The notes under the pieces: generated by a model
What the model saw: only the letters and a program-made list of their open reading frames with translations
What the model was told of the DNA's origin: nothing
Database searches by the model: none
NCBI GenBank assembly: GCA_902763885.1
Contig: CACWTU010000004.1
Coordinates: forward strand, 159,782-223,781
Length of the DNA: 64,000 bases
Reading direction: 5' to 3'
DNA from: an uncultured Bacteroidales bacterium
Lineage (GTDB): Bacteria > Bacteroidota > Bacteroidia > Bacteroidales > Bacteroidaceae
Position numbers and translations under genes: made by a program
Shown: piece after piece, positions 1 to 7,558 of the stretch
Numbering within the stretch: the first letter of the stretch is position 1
Layout: the number at the start of each line of letters is the position of its first letter

Positions 1-143
1 CCTCTGACTATTCTACCCCAAAAGCCAGGATAATCCTTTTCAAAATCATCAAACAGATGTAACAATCTATTACGCAACAAAATAATATCATTTGTTGCTA
101 AAGATGTTGAACGAACTATATCAGCAGATAATGTAGCGACCAT
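1..143 (-). CDS. Partial small protein, SatD/nucleotidyl-cyclase-like N-terminus
   Basis: An open frame starts with ATG at 143 and runs off the left edge, giving 47 residues. It begins MVATLSADIVRSTSL and continues to FWGRIVRG. The pattern of a hydrophobic strand, then ADIVRSTSL, then a helix and WGRIV resembles the start of SatD-like proteins and class III cyclase folds, where the early Asp binds metal. That resemblance is from memory and is weak. A TAnnTTTG promoter-like site lies 26 bases upstream, which supports this as a real gene start. It lies downstream of the reverse transcriptase gene on the same strand, with about 120 bases between them. The function is unknown because most of the gene is outside the window. 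Confidence 0.5.
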   Translation of the reverse strand, partial: MVATLSADIVRSTSLATNDIILLRNRLLHLFDDFEKDYPGFWGRIVR

Positions 144-168
144 AATTAGAACTGCTTTAAATCCGCCG

Positions 169-176
169 CAAATATA
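169..176 (-). promoter_or_regulatory. Bacteroidales -7 element (TATATTTG)
   Basis: Read on the minus strand the site is TATATTTG, an exact match to the TAnnTTTG element of the Bacteroidales housekeeping sigma factor. It ends 26 bases before the ATG of the partial gene at 143, giving a short leader. A clear -33 TTTG is not visible, because the upstream side is occupied by AT-rich hairpins. Confidence 0.45.
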
Positions 177-225
177 TCTATTTTTTTATAGATAATCTCG
201 GAATATCTATATTTTTTTAGATATT
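175..225. repeat. Pair of AT-rich palindromes
   Basis: Two adjacent near-identical hairpins are visible. TATCTAT at 175-181 pairs with ATAGATA at 188-194. AATATCTA at 202-209 pairs with TAGATATT at 218-225. Both loops are T-rich. The first overlaps the -7 element of the leftmost gene, so the pair could be tandem operator sites. Alternatively they are transcript ends for the reverse transcriptase gene. Confidence 0.5.
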
Positions 226-263
226 AGTCAAATAACGATATTATTTACGGTATAAATATAAAA

Positions 264-1772
264 TCAGTAATCGAATATTTCAACCTCCTTGGCAGAAATA
301 ACAGGCTTCTGTGAGTCTCGTATCTTGGTATCGCAAATACTCAATAATGGGAAACTCTCCAATAGATCATTCTTTAACCAATCATTGTTCCAAAGAATCG
401 CGCTTTCACCTTGAACAATCCTTGTTAAAGGCTCACTATAATCAATTTCGACGTCGGCTAAATGATATGTGATGCGTTGTAACCATAATTCATGCTCACC
501 AGTGTTTGTCATTCTACAAAGCTTTGAATAAATGGCCTTAATTACATCCTCCTTTTCTGTATCTAATTTACTAACAAAGAAACTGATCAAAGCTGTTCCA
601 ACATTGAACACTCTGGGTGATGTCATCATTATTTCCACAATGATAGATATGATAACCCGAATGTTATCATTCATGGATTTTTTTGTCGTATTTAATCGAT
701 TTAACAGCATGGACAGCAATCTCACCACCATGCCGGTATTAGGATGTTCCTTTGCAAATGTAAGGATATATATCAACTCCTTCTGAATAGTGGAAAATGT
801 AGTTTTTCCATCCACATATATTGGAGAAGTTGATAGATATGCACGTTTATCTGCCTTTATTGAATTCAGAACCACATCTTCTGACAAATATGTTTTTGAA
901 GTATTAATTCTGAAGTTTAAATCTATCAAGATTTCCTGAAGAACCTTAATAATAATCTCTATTTTATCCTTGCTGTTTGCAAATATCCTATAATCATCTC
1001 TATACCTCAATATCTTATAGTCAGTGTCTTGAATTCCTTTATTTTTCAATTTATTATACAAACAAGTATCAGCATACGCCAAAACAATTTCTGCAATTAA
1101 ATCAAACAAAACGCTACCCTGTGGTATCCCGTTAGTTTGATCATAATTCATCGCTCCCATGTAATGGTCTATTGTATTACCCAAATTCTTTTCAGTCCTG
1201 TGTTCTTTTGAATAATCTTTTCCATATAAACTCCATGGGATAGTATGTGTATAAATAGAACCGTAACAATCCGTTATATCTGTAATAAAAACATATTGAT
1301 AGTTCAACGCTAAAGCTATTGATTCCTGTTCAAAATCTTCCCACCATGCAGGTATATCAACTCCAGCCTGAACTTGTTTTATTGATTTCTTTACCTTAGG
1401 TAAACTAACGACATTAATAGTAGGTTGCTTACATTTGATAAAATGCGCCTGAATCTCAGTCCAATTTGCTTTTTCTGTAATTGTTCTAACAAGAAGATAA
1501 TACAAATATGGATTTGCTAACTGTAAACGCCTATATGCATAATGACCATCTTTATTAACCAACAACTGATAGTTTACCCCATCATAACTCGAAGGCATCT
1601 TTTTCGTGTCAGCCAAACATGAACTTAAGTCCCTCTTTCCAATCTTCTGTTTTACGAAAGATAATACTTTTGAGAAATCAAAATAGCTAGGAAGACTTAT
1701 TGTACAATATGAAGAAGATTGCAATAAATACTTTCTTGCATTATTGGCATCCAATTCTATTATTGTCTGCAT
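264..1772 (-). CDS. Reverse transcriptase of the Abi/UG (defence-associated) type
   Basis: This is a 502-residue RNA-directed DNA polymerase. Visible RT motifs are FITDITDCYGSIYTH (motif A, about residue 158), NGIPQGSVLFD (motif B, about 213) and YRDDYRIFA (the YxDD catalytic box, about 258). About 230 further residues follow the palm and have no motif I recognise, as in Abi/UG reverse transcriptases with helical C-terminal extensions. There is no group II intron maturase X/HNH region and no obvious retron msr/msd upstream, where only 37 bases separate it from the cupin gene. Known UG-class RTs (DRT systems) defend against phage, often by making abortive-infection DNA. The class here is not assignable by eye. 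The neighbouring genes are also defence-like. Confidence 0.85.
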   Translation of the reverse strand: MQTIIELDANNARKYLLQSSSYCTISLPSYFDFSKVLSFVKQKIGKRDLSSCLADTKKMPSSYDGVNYQLLVNKDGHYAYRRLQLANPYLYYLLVRTITEKANWTEIQAHFIKCKQPTINVVSLPKVKKSIKQVQAGVDIPAWWEDFEQESIALALNYQYVFITDITDCYGSIYTHTIPWSLYGKDYSKEHRTEKNLGNTIDHYMGAMNYDQTNGIPQGSVLFDLIAEIVLAYADTCLYNKLKNKGIQDTDYKILRYRDDYRIFANSKDKIEIIIKVLQEILIDLNFRINTSKTYLSEDVVLNSIKADKRAYLSTSPIYVDGKTTFSTIQKELIYILTFAKEHPNTGMVVRLLSMLLNRLNTTKKSMNDNIRVIISIIVEIMMTSPRVFNVGTALISFFVSKLDTEKEDVIKAIYSKLCRMTNTGEHELWLQRITYHLADVEIDYSEPLTRIVQGESAILWNNDWLKNDLLESFPLLSICDTKIRDSQKPVISAKEVEIFDY

Positions 1773-1809
1773 ATATAAAAGAAAAAGAAAAAAAAACGGA
1801 ATCAGATCA

Positions 1810-2202
1810 CTATTTCGTCTCCATCACCTCATCCACCTCCAGAGCCCGATAAGCCCCATCTTTAGCTTCCAAAAGGATAGTACCTGATTCCAAGCACCGC
1901 AAGCTATGCCACTGCCCAGCCTCAATATTAAGCACTACGCCGCCAGGCACCATATCAATAGTATCCGTCAGCCGCCCCTGGGAGTCATAAAGGTACTCCT
2001 CAAAGTGCCCCCTGATACACACGCAAGTCTCCGACGTGTCATTATGTCTGTGTATAGGCATCACCGTCCCCGGCTCCAGCGCATTAAGCATACGCTGGCT
2101 CTTATCCTCCGCGCTATTCCGTAGGTCTAAGTTACATCTTAGCCGTTCCGATGCCCTCGCCCTGGCCGATAAATCATCAAGTATCTGCTCAGTAATAATC
2201 AT
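1810..2202 (-). CDS. WbuC family cupin-fold protein
   Basis: This is a 130-residue single-domain cupin with the WbuC hallmarks: an N-terminal helix with SARARASERLR, then EPGTVMPIHRH as the first metal-binding cupin motif, and GQWHSLR as the second. WbuC proteins are commonly found near O-antigen and capsule genes, but their reaction is not settled. A paralogue of 132 residues lies at 8074-8472 and shares the helix, DLR-SAED, RMLNA-EPGT and HRH motifs. This copy is richer in GC than the reverse transcriptase after it and the nuclease operon before it. That suggests it is a core-like gene caught between accessory inserts. Confidence 0.85.
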   Translation of the reverse strand: MIITEQILDDLSARARASERLRCNLDLRNSAEDKSQRMLNALEPGTVMPIHRHNDTSETCVCIRGHFEEYLYDSQGRLTDTIDMVPGGVVLNIEAGQWHSLRCLESGTILLEAKDGAYRALEVDEVMETK

Positions 2203-2305
2203 AACTCATAAATGTATAAGATCCGATGCCCATTAAGGTCCAAAACAATAGAAACCAATGTAAATCCTGCTTCAGTCTAATGAATATGGCCATATTATTC
2301 TTATC

Positions 2306-3067
2306 TCACAAGCATGGATACGATTCTATTACTTCCTTAGTAAATCCCAAATCATACGCGAACGAGCTCAATTGTTCGCCATTAAGAGTCCAAACTCCCA
2401 TACTCTGAAATAGATCTTTCAGTTCTTTGTGGAAATCTGATGTAGTCCAGAAAGCAAAGATGAAGGGTTGAAATTGTTTTTTACTAGACCGAATCATTTT
2501 ATCTCTAAATTTCATAGCTGCTCCTATAAACTCCCTTCCTTCCTTTAATGTAACCTCATGACCATCACAATAATGTTTTGCCTGTCCTATAAGATATATG
2601 TTATTAGGTAAGTATGTTTTTAGTTTTTCGTTTCCCAACATGATATCCTCTCCAATAAAATCCACTCCATCGTCTGTCGATCCTCCATTAACTATACTTT
2701 TTCCACCCATTCTTTTTATCACATCTGCACAAAAATGCTCAAATTGTTTAGGTGATATTTGACAAAGAGCTTCATAAACAGAAGAGAAAGGGACGTGTAT
2801 TCGTTTTACATAATACTTTTCACCATCTTGATCTATATCAAATGATCGAGCTATGGCATTTTCTCGGGCATAACTCTCTTTCTCAAATAAGACATTTGAT
2901 ATATCTTCAACATATTGCTCCACATAATCCCATATTGATTCATCCGAATGAATTAAATTATGACTTGCAATAACATCATGAGCGATAATACGTAGATCTT
3001 GAAACTCAAAATTACGTATCTCCTGAACTATAAGATTTGCCACATACTGTGGCTTCGGATCAGCCAT
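2306..3067 (-). CDS. Mrr-like restriction endonuclease fold protein
   Basis: This 253-residue protein has an Mrr/type IV PD-(D/E)xK core at residues 108-215. The core contains FEHFCADVIKRMGG, then GGSTDDGVDFIGED with the catalytic Asp in GVD (about 136), then YLIGQAKHY with the QxK motif (Gln162, Lys164). Mrr-fold enzymes cut DNA, often modified DNA. The N-terminal 100 residues are acidic and helical and resemble nothing I recognise; they may be a specificity or partner-binding domain. It is the last gene of a four-gene minus-strand operon and overlaps the ParB-like gene by eight bases. It is probably the effector nuclease of that unit. Confidence 0.8.
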   Translation of the reverse strand: MADPKPQYVANLIVQEIRNFEFQDLRIIAHDVIASHNLIHSDESIWDYVEQYVEDISNVLFEKESYARENAIARSFDIDQDGEKYYVKRIHVPFSSVYEALCQISPKQFEHFCADVIKRMGGKSIVNGGSTDDGVDFIGEDIMLGNEKLKTYLPNNIYLIGQAKHYCDGHEVTLKEGREFIGAAMKFRDKMIRSSKKQFQPFIFAFWTTSDFHKELKDLFQSMGVWTLNGEQLSSFAYDLGFTKEVIESYPCL

Positions 3068-4172
3068 TTATAACTAATTTTTCTCTATCCTTCAACAAAT
3101 CTTCAATTCTTTTCTTTAACTCAGTCAAAATATCTATTTGCTGCTGGTTCAGTTTTTTTAACTGCTCTACAGTCATATTTTTTAATGCGTCATCTGCAGT
3201 GATAATAACTGGTGTCCACTCTTCAGGATGATCCGAATCATACCTAGACCTAGCTGATGATAATGATCCATTCTCAGACCTAAGAACAGACAGCGCCCTC
3301 TCATCATTGATTATTAATGCCAACTCTCGGATACTCTTAGCTTCCGGAAGTTTGGGAGTAATAACATCTCCATCATCATTATATCCACCAACCATCCATG
3401 AATATATCTCTCTTAAGTGTCGTGATTCACGAAATCGTCTTTCTCCATCATCCCAGTCCAACCAATTTCTAACTTCTACTTTTTTAAATATTTCCTCAAA
3501 ATAACTATACATCTTTGGTTCAGCGAATTCGCCGAATTCTTCATCTGCTTTCATTTGTTCTAGTGCCAAATAAGAACGCCACAATCTGTTCGCTTCTCTT
3601 GTAGACAATCCTAAACTTTGTGCAGCCTCTTGAGGGCTTACGTCCTTCTCTCTAAGCATATACACAGCCCTAGCTTTTTGGTATGGTCCCCATTCTTTAA
3701 TGCCTGAAACATGACGTAGTCCAGGTAGTATTAAAGAAGATAATTCTGAGGCACCTTTATCTAATAATAGTACTTCTAAAGTTGAAAAATTTAATATTTG
3801 TTCATCTGTAAATGATTCTTTTCCAGTTTTGTGTAAATCCAATAGCCATTTCAATGCAGTTACACGTCTATTACCTTCAATAACAACATATTTAGTCTTT
3901 TCCGACGTATTACATTTCCATGACCTCACTACAATTCTATCCATCTGAAGAAAGCCTAATGCTTTTATTGTATCCCTTAATTCTGATACATTAAAGCGAT
4001 CACTCTTCATCTTCTCATATGCATCACTCTGTATTCTTGGTTCATCAAACCTTGACTCCGGAATCATGTCATTGTCGCCCAATTCTGCGAAACGGGGATT
4101 ATTCGGATCCAACAATAGATCCTCTAGATTAACACTCAACGACGATAAATATTTGTAATACTCGTAATTCAT
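3060..4172 (-). CDS. ParB/sulfiredoxin-fold N-terminal domain protein
   Basis: This 370-residue protein has a ParB/Srx-like region made of LLLDPNNPRF (residues 19-28) and VVIEGNRRVTALKWL (96-110), the box that binds nucleotide in ParB-family proteins. A helix-turn-helix-like segment, QEAAQSLGLSTREANRLW, lies at 181-198, and a lysine/glutamate-rich coiled coil at about 330-365. The layout (catalytic/clamp domain, HTH, coiled coil) matches ParB-like proteins of accessory regions rather than chromosome partition, since there is no parA next to it. It lies 10 bases after the 136-aa gene and overlaps the Mrr-like gene. It may recognise DNA and license the nuclease; that role is inferred. Confidence 0.8.
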   Translation of the reverse strand: MNYEYYKYLSSLSVNLEDLLLDPNNPRFAELGDNDMIPESRFDEPRIQSDAYEKMKSDRFNVSELRDTIKALGFLQMDRIVVRSWKCNTSEKTKYVVIEGNRRVTALKWLLDLHKTGKESFTDEQILNFSTLEVLLLDKGASELSSLILPGLRHVSGIKEWGPYQKARAVYMLREKDVSPQEAAQSLGLSTREANRLWRSYLALEQMKADEEFGEFAEPKMYSYFEEIFKKVEVRNWLDWDDGERRFRESRHLREIYSWMVGGYNDDGDVITPKLPEAKSIRELALIINDERALSVLRSENGSLSSARSRYDSDHPEEWTPVIITADDALKNMTVEQLKKLNQQQIDILTELKKRIEDLLKDREKLVING

Positions 4173-4182
4173 AACACTAACA

Positions 4183-4593
4183 TTATTTTATATCAATAAT
4201 ATAATCTGATAAATCAGGCAAATGTCGCAACAAATCCCTATTCTCAATCATCCCCCCATATTTAGGATAAGCTACAATATGATAATTAAAACGGTCATTT
4301 TCCTCTAAACAATCATTTATAGTTCTGTCTAAAGAAATAAAACCTTTTGACGCATAATCGCGGAATGAGCCTAAATCTTCATCTTGACTATGATAATCCC
4401 AAACATTTTGAGATAATAAAACATCAAAATGACTATCTGATTCCTCTACCATCTCTTGAATGGTTCTGTTTATTTTACTATCAATGACATCTGGTATTTT
4501 TCCGCCATTGGATGCCGCATGGTAAATTTTTCCTTTATACCGAAAAAACCAATCAATATCATGCGTCTCTTGATAGTCTATCCTATACTTCAT
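4183..4593 (-). CDS. Unknown 136-residue protein in deaminase/ParB/Mrr operon
   Basis: I do not recognise a family. The protein is soluble, with no signal peptide or membrane segment. Near the N-terminus it has DIDWFFRYKGKIYHAASNGGKIP and it ends with LPDLSDYIIDIK. It is acidic overall, which fits an immunity-like or adaptor protein for the upstream deaminase. Its ATG overlaps the TGA of the deaminase gene in ATGA, so the two are translationally coupled. Tight coupling to a deaminase-fold gene suggests a partner or inhibitor, but no sequence motif proves this. Confidence 0.75.
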   Translation of the reverse strand: MKYRIDYQETHDIDWFFRYKGKIYHAASNGGKIPDVIDSKINRTIQEMVEESDSHFDVLLSQNVWDYHSQDEDLGSFRDYASKGFISLDRTINDCLEENDRFNYHIVAYPKYGGMIENRDLLRHLPDLSDYIIDIK

Positions 4594-5024
4594 AACACTT
4601 CAAAAAAAGTATCTTTACAGTTAATACAATACTTCACTTTTTTGCCTGTACGTGGCCTATATGCGCGGCTAAATTGCAATTCATCCATCCCGCATCCAGG
4701 ATATTTATTTATAACTTTATCAGCAGCATGAGGTTCTGCACATGCGCCAATTACATTATTACAACCGTCCCTTTTCGTACCAATCTCTCCCAATCTTTCT
4801 AAGCGTTTCTTAATCTTCAGTGAGTAATTGTGATATAAAGGCGATTCAGATTGTCCCCAAAATATTTTTCGTCCTTTCACATAGCAACATGCTACTATAA
4901 CAGCAGGATAATCAAAAATATCATGTTTAACTGCAGGATGAGATATCCTTATGTTTCTGACTCTATGTCGTACTATCTGAATAGCATCTGACACCACCAT
5001 GTTCAGATCACACTCTCTAGCCAT
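4590..5024 (-). CDS. Deaminase-fold protein (CAE ... CxxC zinc site)
   Basis: The protein has 144 residues from the ATG at 5024; a TTG two codons earlier is less likely. It carries the zinc-deaminase signature: GACAEPHAADKV with Cys95-Ala-Glu97, then KYCINCKDTF with Cys133 and Cys136 as the remaining zinc ligands. The CAE form, in place of HAE, and the short C-terminus recall the YwqJ-like and toxin deaminases that act on nucleotides or nucleic acids. No secretion signal or polymorphic-toxin leader is present, so it probably acts inside the cell. It is the first gene of the operon with a 136-aa partner, a ParB-like protein and an Mrr-like nuclease. The substrate is unknown; housekeeping cytidine deaminase is unlikely given the motif and context. 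Confidence 0.7.
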   Translation of the reverse strand: MARECDLNMVVSDAIQIVRHRVRNIRISHPAVKHDIFDYPAVIVACCYVKGRKIFWGQSESPLYHNYSLKIKKRLERLGEIGTKRDGCNNVIGACAEPHAADKVINKYPGCGMDELQFSRAYRPRTGKKVKYCINCKDTFFEVL

Positions 5025-5060
5025 ATTCAAACAAAAAAATAGTTCAAGACAACTCCAATG

Positions 5061-5354
5061 TCATAGCAACTTCCAAGTCTTACTAACCGAGACCATCACC
5101 CCCCGATTACACCCCAGCAAAGGAACCTGAGCACCGGAACCAACGGCCGAGTCAAAATCCGCCGCCCTAGACAAGCTAACCCGCCATCCATAATCGCCGC
5201 CAAACTTGTAAGAGCACTCCAGCATGACCGATGTCACCCGCTCCACCTCCTTGAGCGGAGCGCCGTACTGTCCCAAATGCCGGGTGGCGGTAGCAAGCGC
5301 GAAATACACAAATGGAACAATCTGGCCCGATGCCCAATAACATCTGATATCCAT
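5061..5354 (-). CDS. Possible small hypothetical or outer-membrane barrel remnant
   Basis: An open frame of 97 residues runs from ATG at 5354; a TTG start at 5393 is possible. It is clearly richer in GC than the deaminase operon beside it. The C-terminal third alternates polar and hydrophobic residues (ECSYKFGGDYGWRVSLS, ending GVMVSVSKTWKLL), as in the last strands of an outer-membrane barrel. It may be the 3' stump of a core gene cut off by the island to its left. I recognise no family, and this could be non-coding. Confidence 0.3.
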   Translation of the reverse strand: MDIRCYWASGQIVPFVYFALATATRHLGQYGAPLKEVERVTSVMLECSYKFGGDYGWRVSLSRAADFDSAVGSGAQVPLLGCNRGVMVSVSKTWKLL

Positions 5355-5449
5355 GCACTTGTTTAGGCCGATATGCAACCAACAATTAACCAAGGTAGTT
5401 GTATTAAATAGCGCGCGTATTATCCTTCATTCCCACTTCTGACATTTTG

Positions 5450-5501
5450 ACAAAAATTTGATTTTGTTAATGCTTATTTAAAATTTGGCACGCATTTTGC
5501 A
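5450..5501 (+). promoter_or_regulatory. Sigma-54 promoter
   Basis: TGGCAC at 5486-5491, a five-base spacer, and TTGCA at 5497-5501 match the sigma-54 -24/-12 consensus exactly (TGGCAC-N5-TTGCW). Transcription should start near 5512. An inverted repeat ACAAAA/TTTTGT at 5450-5467 and two TGACA copies just before it are possible binding sites for an enhancer-type activator. Downstream lie a folded leader and the small zinc-protein gene. No sigma-54 activator gene is visible in the window. Confidence 0.75.
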
Positions 5502-5511
5502 GTCCATACAG

Positions 5512-5688
5512 ACGGAGGGAGTTGAGTGCTGACAACACCTCCCCCTCGCTGCTATGCTTGCACCATAGCGTCGAGGATTTGGCATCTTGGCGTTCATCAG
5601 CCAACCGTACAGGGAATTTAGATGTCAGAGTGCCTCTCTGGTTAATAAAGGATGCTAACATTGTATAACCTTAATTTTTGAAAGCCTA
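5512..5688 (+). ncRNA. Structured leader or small RNA after the sigma-54 promoter
   Basis: Four successive stem-loops can be drawn by hand. GGAGG (5514-5518) pairs with CCTCC (5538-5542), with an inner GTTG/CAAC. CCTCG (5544-5548) pairs with CGAGG (5572-5576), with inner GCTATG/CATAGC. GGCATCT (5581-5587) pairs with AGATGTC (5620-5626), enclosing TGGC/GCCA. AGAG pairs with CTCT near 5627-5639. The segment is much richer in GC than its AT-rich flanks. A minus-strand open frame covers it, but its protein looks random. It is either a 5' untranslated regulatory structure or an independent RNA; I know no family that matches. Confidence 0.5.
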
Positions 5689-5988
5689 ATGAAAATCAAA
5701 AATATCACAGGTTCTTCGAAAGTATCTGCCAAGCCAAAGCACTTCGCCTCGTGGCTTCAGTTCTGGGAGCATTTTGCTGGCCAGACTTTAACGCGCGACA
5801 AATATTGGATATGTCCTGCTTGTGGAGAGTCTATTCTTGGTAGTAACTTCGATGGTTGCCACGTGCAAAAGGTCGATTCTACTGACCAAAAGTGGTATAT
5901 CGTCCCTCTTTGCGATGCTTGCAATCATAGAACTGACGAACCTAACGTAAACGTAACATTAGTGTCTGTTGCTGACAACAATAAATAA
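5689..5988 (+). CDS. Small HNH-like zinc-ribbon protein
   Basis: This 99-residue protein has the order of an HNH/zinc-finger nuclease core: WICPACGESI (first CxxC), then FDGCHVQKVDS with a His at the position of the first catalytic residue, then VPLCDACNHRTDEP (second CxxC followed by N and H). It ends about 15 residues after the last motif, so it is a minimal version. It is the only gene on the plus strand between the deaminase operon and DUF2971. It is expressed from the sigma-54 promoter through the folded leader. Whether it cuts nucleic acid is not shown; a binding role is possible. Confidence 0.75.
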   Translation: MKIKNITGSSKVSAKPKHFASWLQFWEHFAGQTLTRDKYWICPACGESILGSNFDGCHVQKVDSTDQKWYIVPLCDACNHRTDEPNVNVTLVSVADNNK

Positions 5989-6019
5989 TGTAGTATAGAC
6001 TATATTTCTTTTTCACATC

Positions 6020-6051
6020 GCCACCAGTTTGTTGATGCCCAAACTAGTGGC
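6020..6051 (+). terminator. Stem-loop after the HNH-like gene
   Basis: GCCACCAGTTTG at 6020-6031 pairs with CAAACTAGTGGC at 6040-6051, twelve base pairs with one mismatch. It lies between the 3' ends of two convergent genes. The T-tract is poor on both sides, so termination is likely but not certain. Confidence 0.5.
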
Positions 6052-6131
6052 ATTGTTATATCAACACGTCATCCCTCCTTTACATACATAACCATCGGTT
6101 CTATACAGATCTTCGAATATTGCTCATCTTA

Positions 6132-7325
6132 TTACAATTTCACCGCCTTTAGTTTTCCAAAGCTCGTTCCATCCAATTTAATCTGGTAAAATTCTATTGG
6201 ATATTCCTCCTCAAAGTCCCTCGCTCTACCATCTACTAGTTTCTTGTATCTATTCACCCATTTCTTTCCTTCCAGCAGCTTCATGATAAACAGCCTTTCC
6301 TCTTCAGGGCATTTCAATCCAAAGTAAACCGCCGCCACGCATCCTGGTATAGCAACTTGCGAATAATCCGATTTACCATCATGGTCAAAATATAGGTATC
6401 TCAGTTCATTCTCATACTCCCAAGCCTTACTCTTTAAAAAGAATGCATCATTCATCGTAATCCCATCATTTATCCCCGTATTATAAACATCATCAGAATA
6501 CTTCATATCTCTGAAATACGCCAGTACCTTATTTCCGCATTTTGCATCTCTCGTTAGCGTATTGGGGAAATGATACTTGATACAAACACCTTTATGAGAA
6601 TCCGCATAGTGCGCCCACATCAGTTCGTTCAGGTATTCAGGCGCATCTCCCTCATGCTTAGGCTTATTCGTAAAATCTTCTCCTGTAGGCAGTTTGTCGT
6701 TCTTCACAAAACAAGCAACCTTCGTTGTATATCTGTACGCTTTATGCATAAGTTTCGATACCTCATCACCATGATTATTCAGCAGTTCTAGTATTGGACA
6801 GTCAAAAGGGTCATTGAATTGCGAAGGCGATGTTAGGTTCAGCTCTTCTTTCACCAGAGAGTGATACAGATGTTTCGTACACGGTCTATAGGCATAACAC
6901 TCCAACTGGTAGGAAATATTGTTCGACATAGCCAGTAGATAAAACACAGCCTTCTTAAACTCTTCCACTGCATCATCGTCATGCATTATTCCTAGCTTAT
7001 GCCATATCAACCCCATATTGAAGTACAGAGAATACATCTCTCCAAACAGATAGTCCACCTTGGATTCAAAGTCCCGAATCTCTTTCGATATAATTTCAGC
7101 AATGCCCTCATTGAGCTGTTCCGACCTATACAAGCAAATTGTAAATACGATGAAAGCACCACCGTAAATCTGTTCACCGCGCTCTGAGCCATATATGAAT
7201 GCTATTACCTCCTGCCATTCTGCGTAGTGAGACAAGAAATCCGACACGCCTTCCTCTATCAGTTCCTTCGAATCCGCGTGTTTGTATTTCTCAATATAAT
7301 GCTTGATTTCTGAGATGTCAACCAT
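6132..7325 (-). CDS. DUF2971 domain protein
   Basis: This is a 397-residue protein. The C-terminal 250 residues carry the DUF2971 pattern: LYHSLVKEELNLTSPSQFN followed by DPFD, then VACFVKN, LMWAHYADSHKGVCIKYHF, a Lys-containing WEYENELRYLY, and VYFGLKCP. The N-terminal 140 residues are helical and acidic and look like a TPR-type or adaptor region. DUF2971 proteins are common in bacterial accessory regions and some are linked to phage defence. Their biochemical activity is not established as far as I know. The gene is AT-rich, stands alone on the minus strand and is not obviously in an operon. Confidence 0.85.
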   Translation of the reverse strand: MVDISEIKHYIEKYKHADSKELIEEGVSDFLSHYAEWQEVIAFIYGSERGEQIYGGAFIVFTICLYRSEQLNEGIAEIISKEIRDFESKVDYLFGEMYSLYFNMGLIWHKLGIMHDDDAVEEFKKAVFYLLAMSNNISYQLECYAYRPCTKHLYHSLVKEELNLTSPSQFNDPFDCPILELLNNHGDEVSKLMHKAYRYTTKVACFVKNDKLPTGEDFTNKPKHEGDAPEYLNELMWAHYADSHKGVCIKYHFPNTLTRDAKCGNKVLAYFRDMKYSDDVYNTGINDGITMNDAFFLKSKAWEYENELRYLYFDHDGKSDYSQVAIPGCVAAVYFGLKCPEEERLFIMKLLEGKKWVNRYKKLVDGRARDFEEEYPIEFYQIKLDGTSFGKLKAVKL

Positions 7326-7361
7326 AAATCTTTAACCCTTAACCATCAGTACTCTTTGGTC

Positions 7362-7541
7362 CTACTCTGTGGCACAAACACATGCGAGCAGAACTGCCAC
7401 ACTCCTTTTCTGATTCTTAATCGAGTTTTGCAATTGCTTACTCTCCCGCCTTCATCTATAGTTTAATGGCCTCCCATGGTTCTCCGCCATTAAGGCCTTT
7501 ATTGCGTTGTATTTGGCAAGCCAACGTTCATTTTGAGTCAT
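7362..7541 (-). pseudogene. Remnant of helicase-associated-domain small protein
   Basis: From ATG at 7541 the frame reads MTQNERWLAKYNAIKALMA and then ENHGRPLNYR, where it meets a TGA at 7452-7454. The same frame continues for 29 residues (RRESKQLQNSIKNQKRS...) to a TAG at 7362. The pattern W-x3-Y-x8-H-x-R-P, followed by a basic stretch, resembles the short helicase-associated (HA) domain proteins common in Bacteroidales. The in-frame stop and the odd C-terminus suggest a decayed copy. This is a pattern match by eye only. Confidence 0.4.
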
Positions 7542-7558
7542 AACGGATTTTATTATAA

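Noticed and set aside
4590-5024. Deaminase considered as housekeeping cytidine deaminase
   Set aside because: The motif is CAE with CINC, rather than HAE with PCxxC, and the operon partners are defence-like.
5061-5393. Considered as a third copy of the 94-aa family
   Set aside because: No shared motifs with the proteins at 37919 and 39343 could be found.
5467-5661. A 64-residue minus-strand frame over the sigma-54 leader
   Set aside because: It lies entirely opposite the folded leader, its protein has no recognisable character, and the promoter and hairpins explain the region better.
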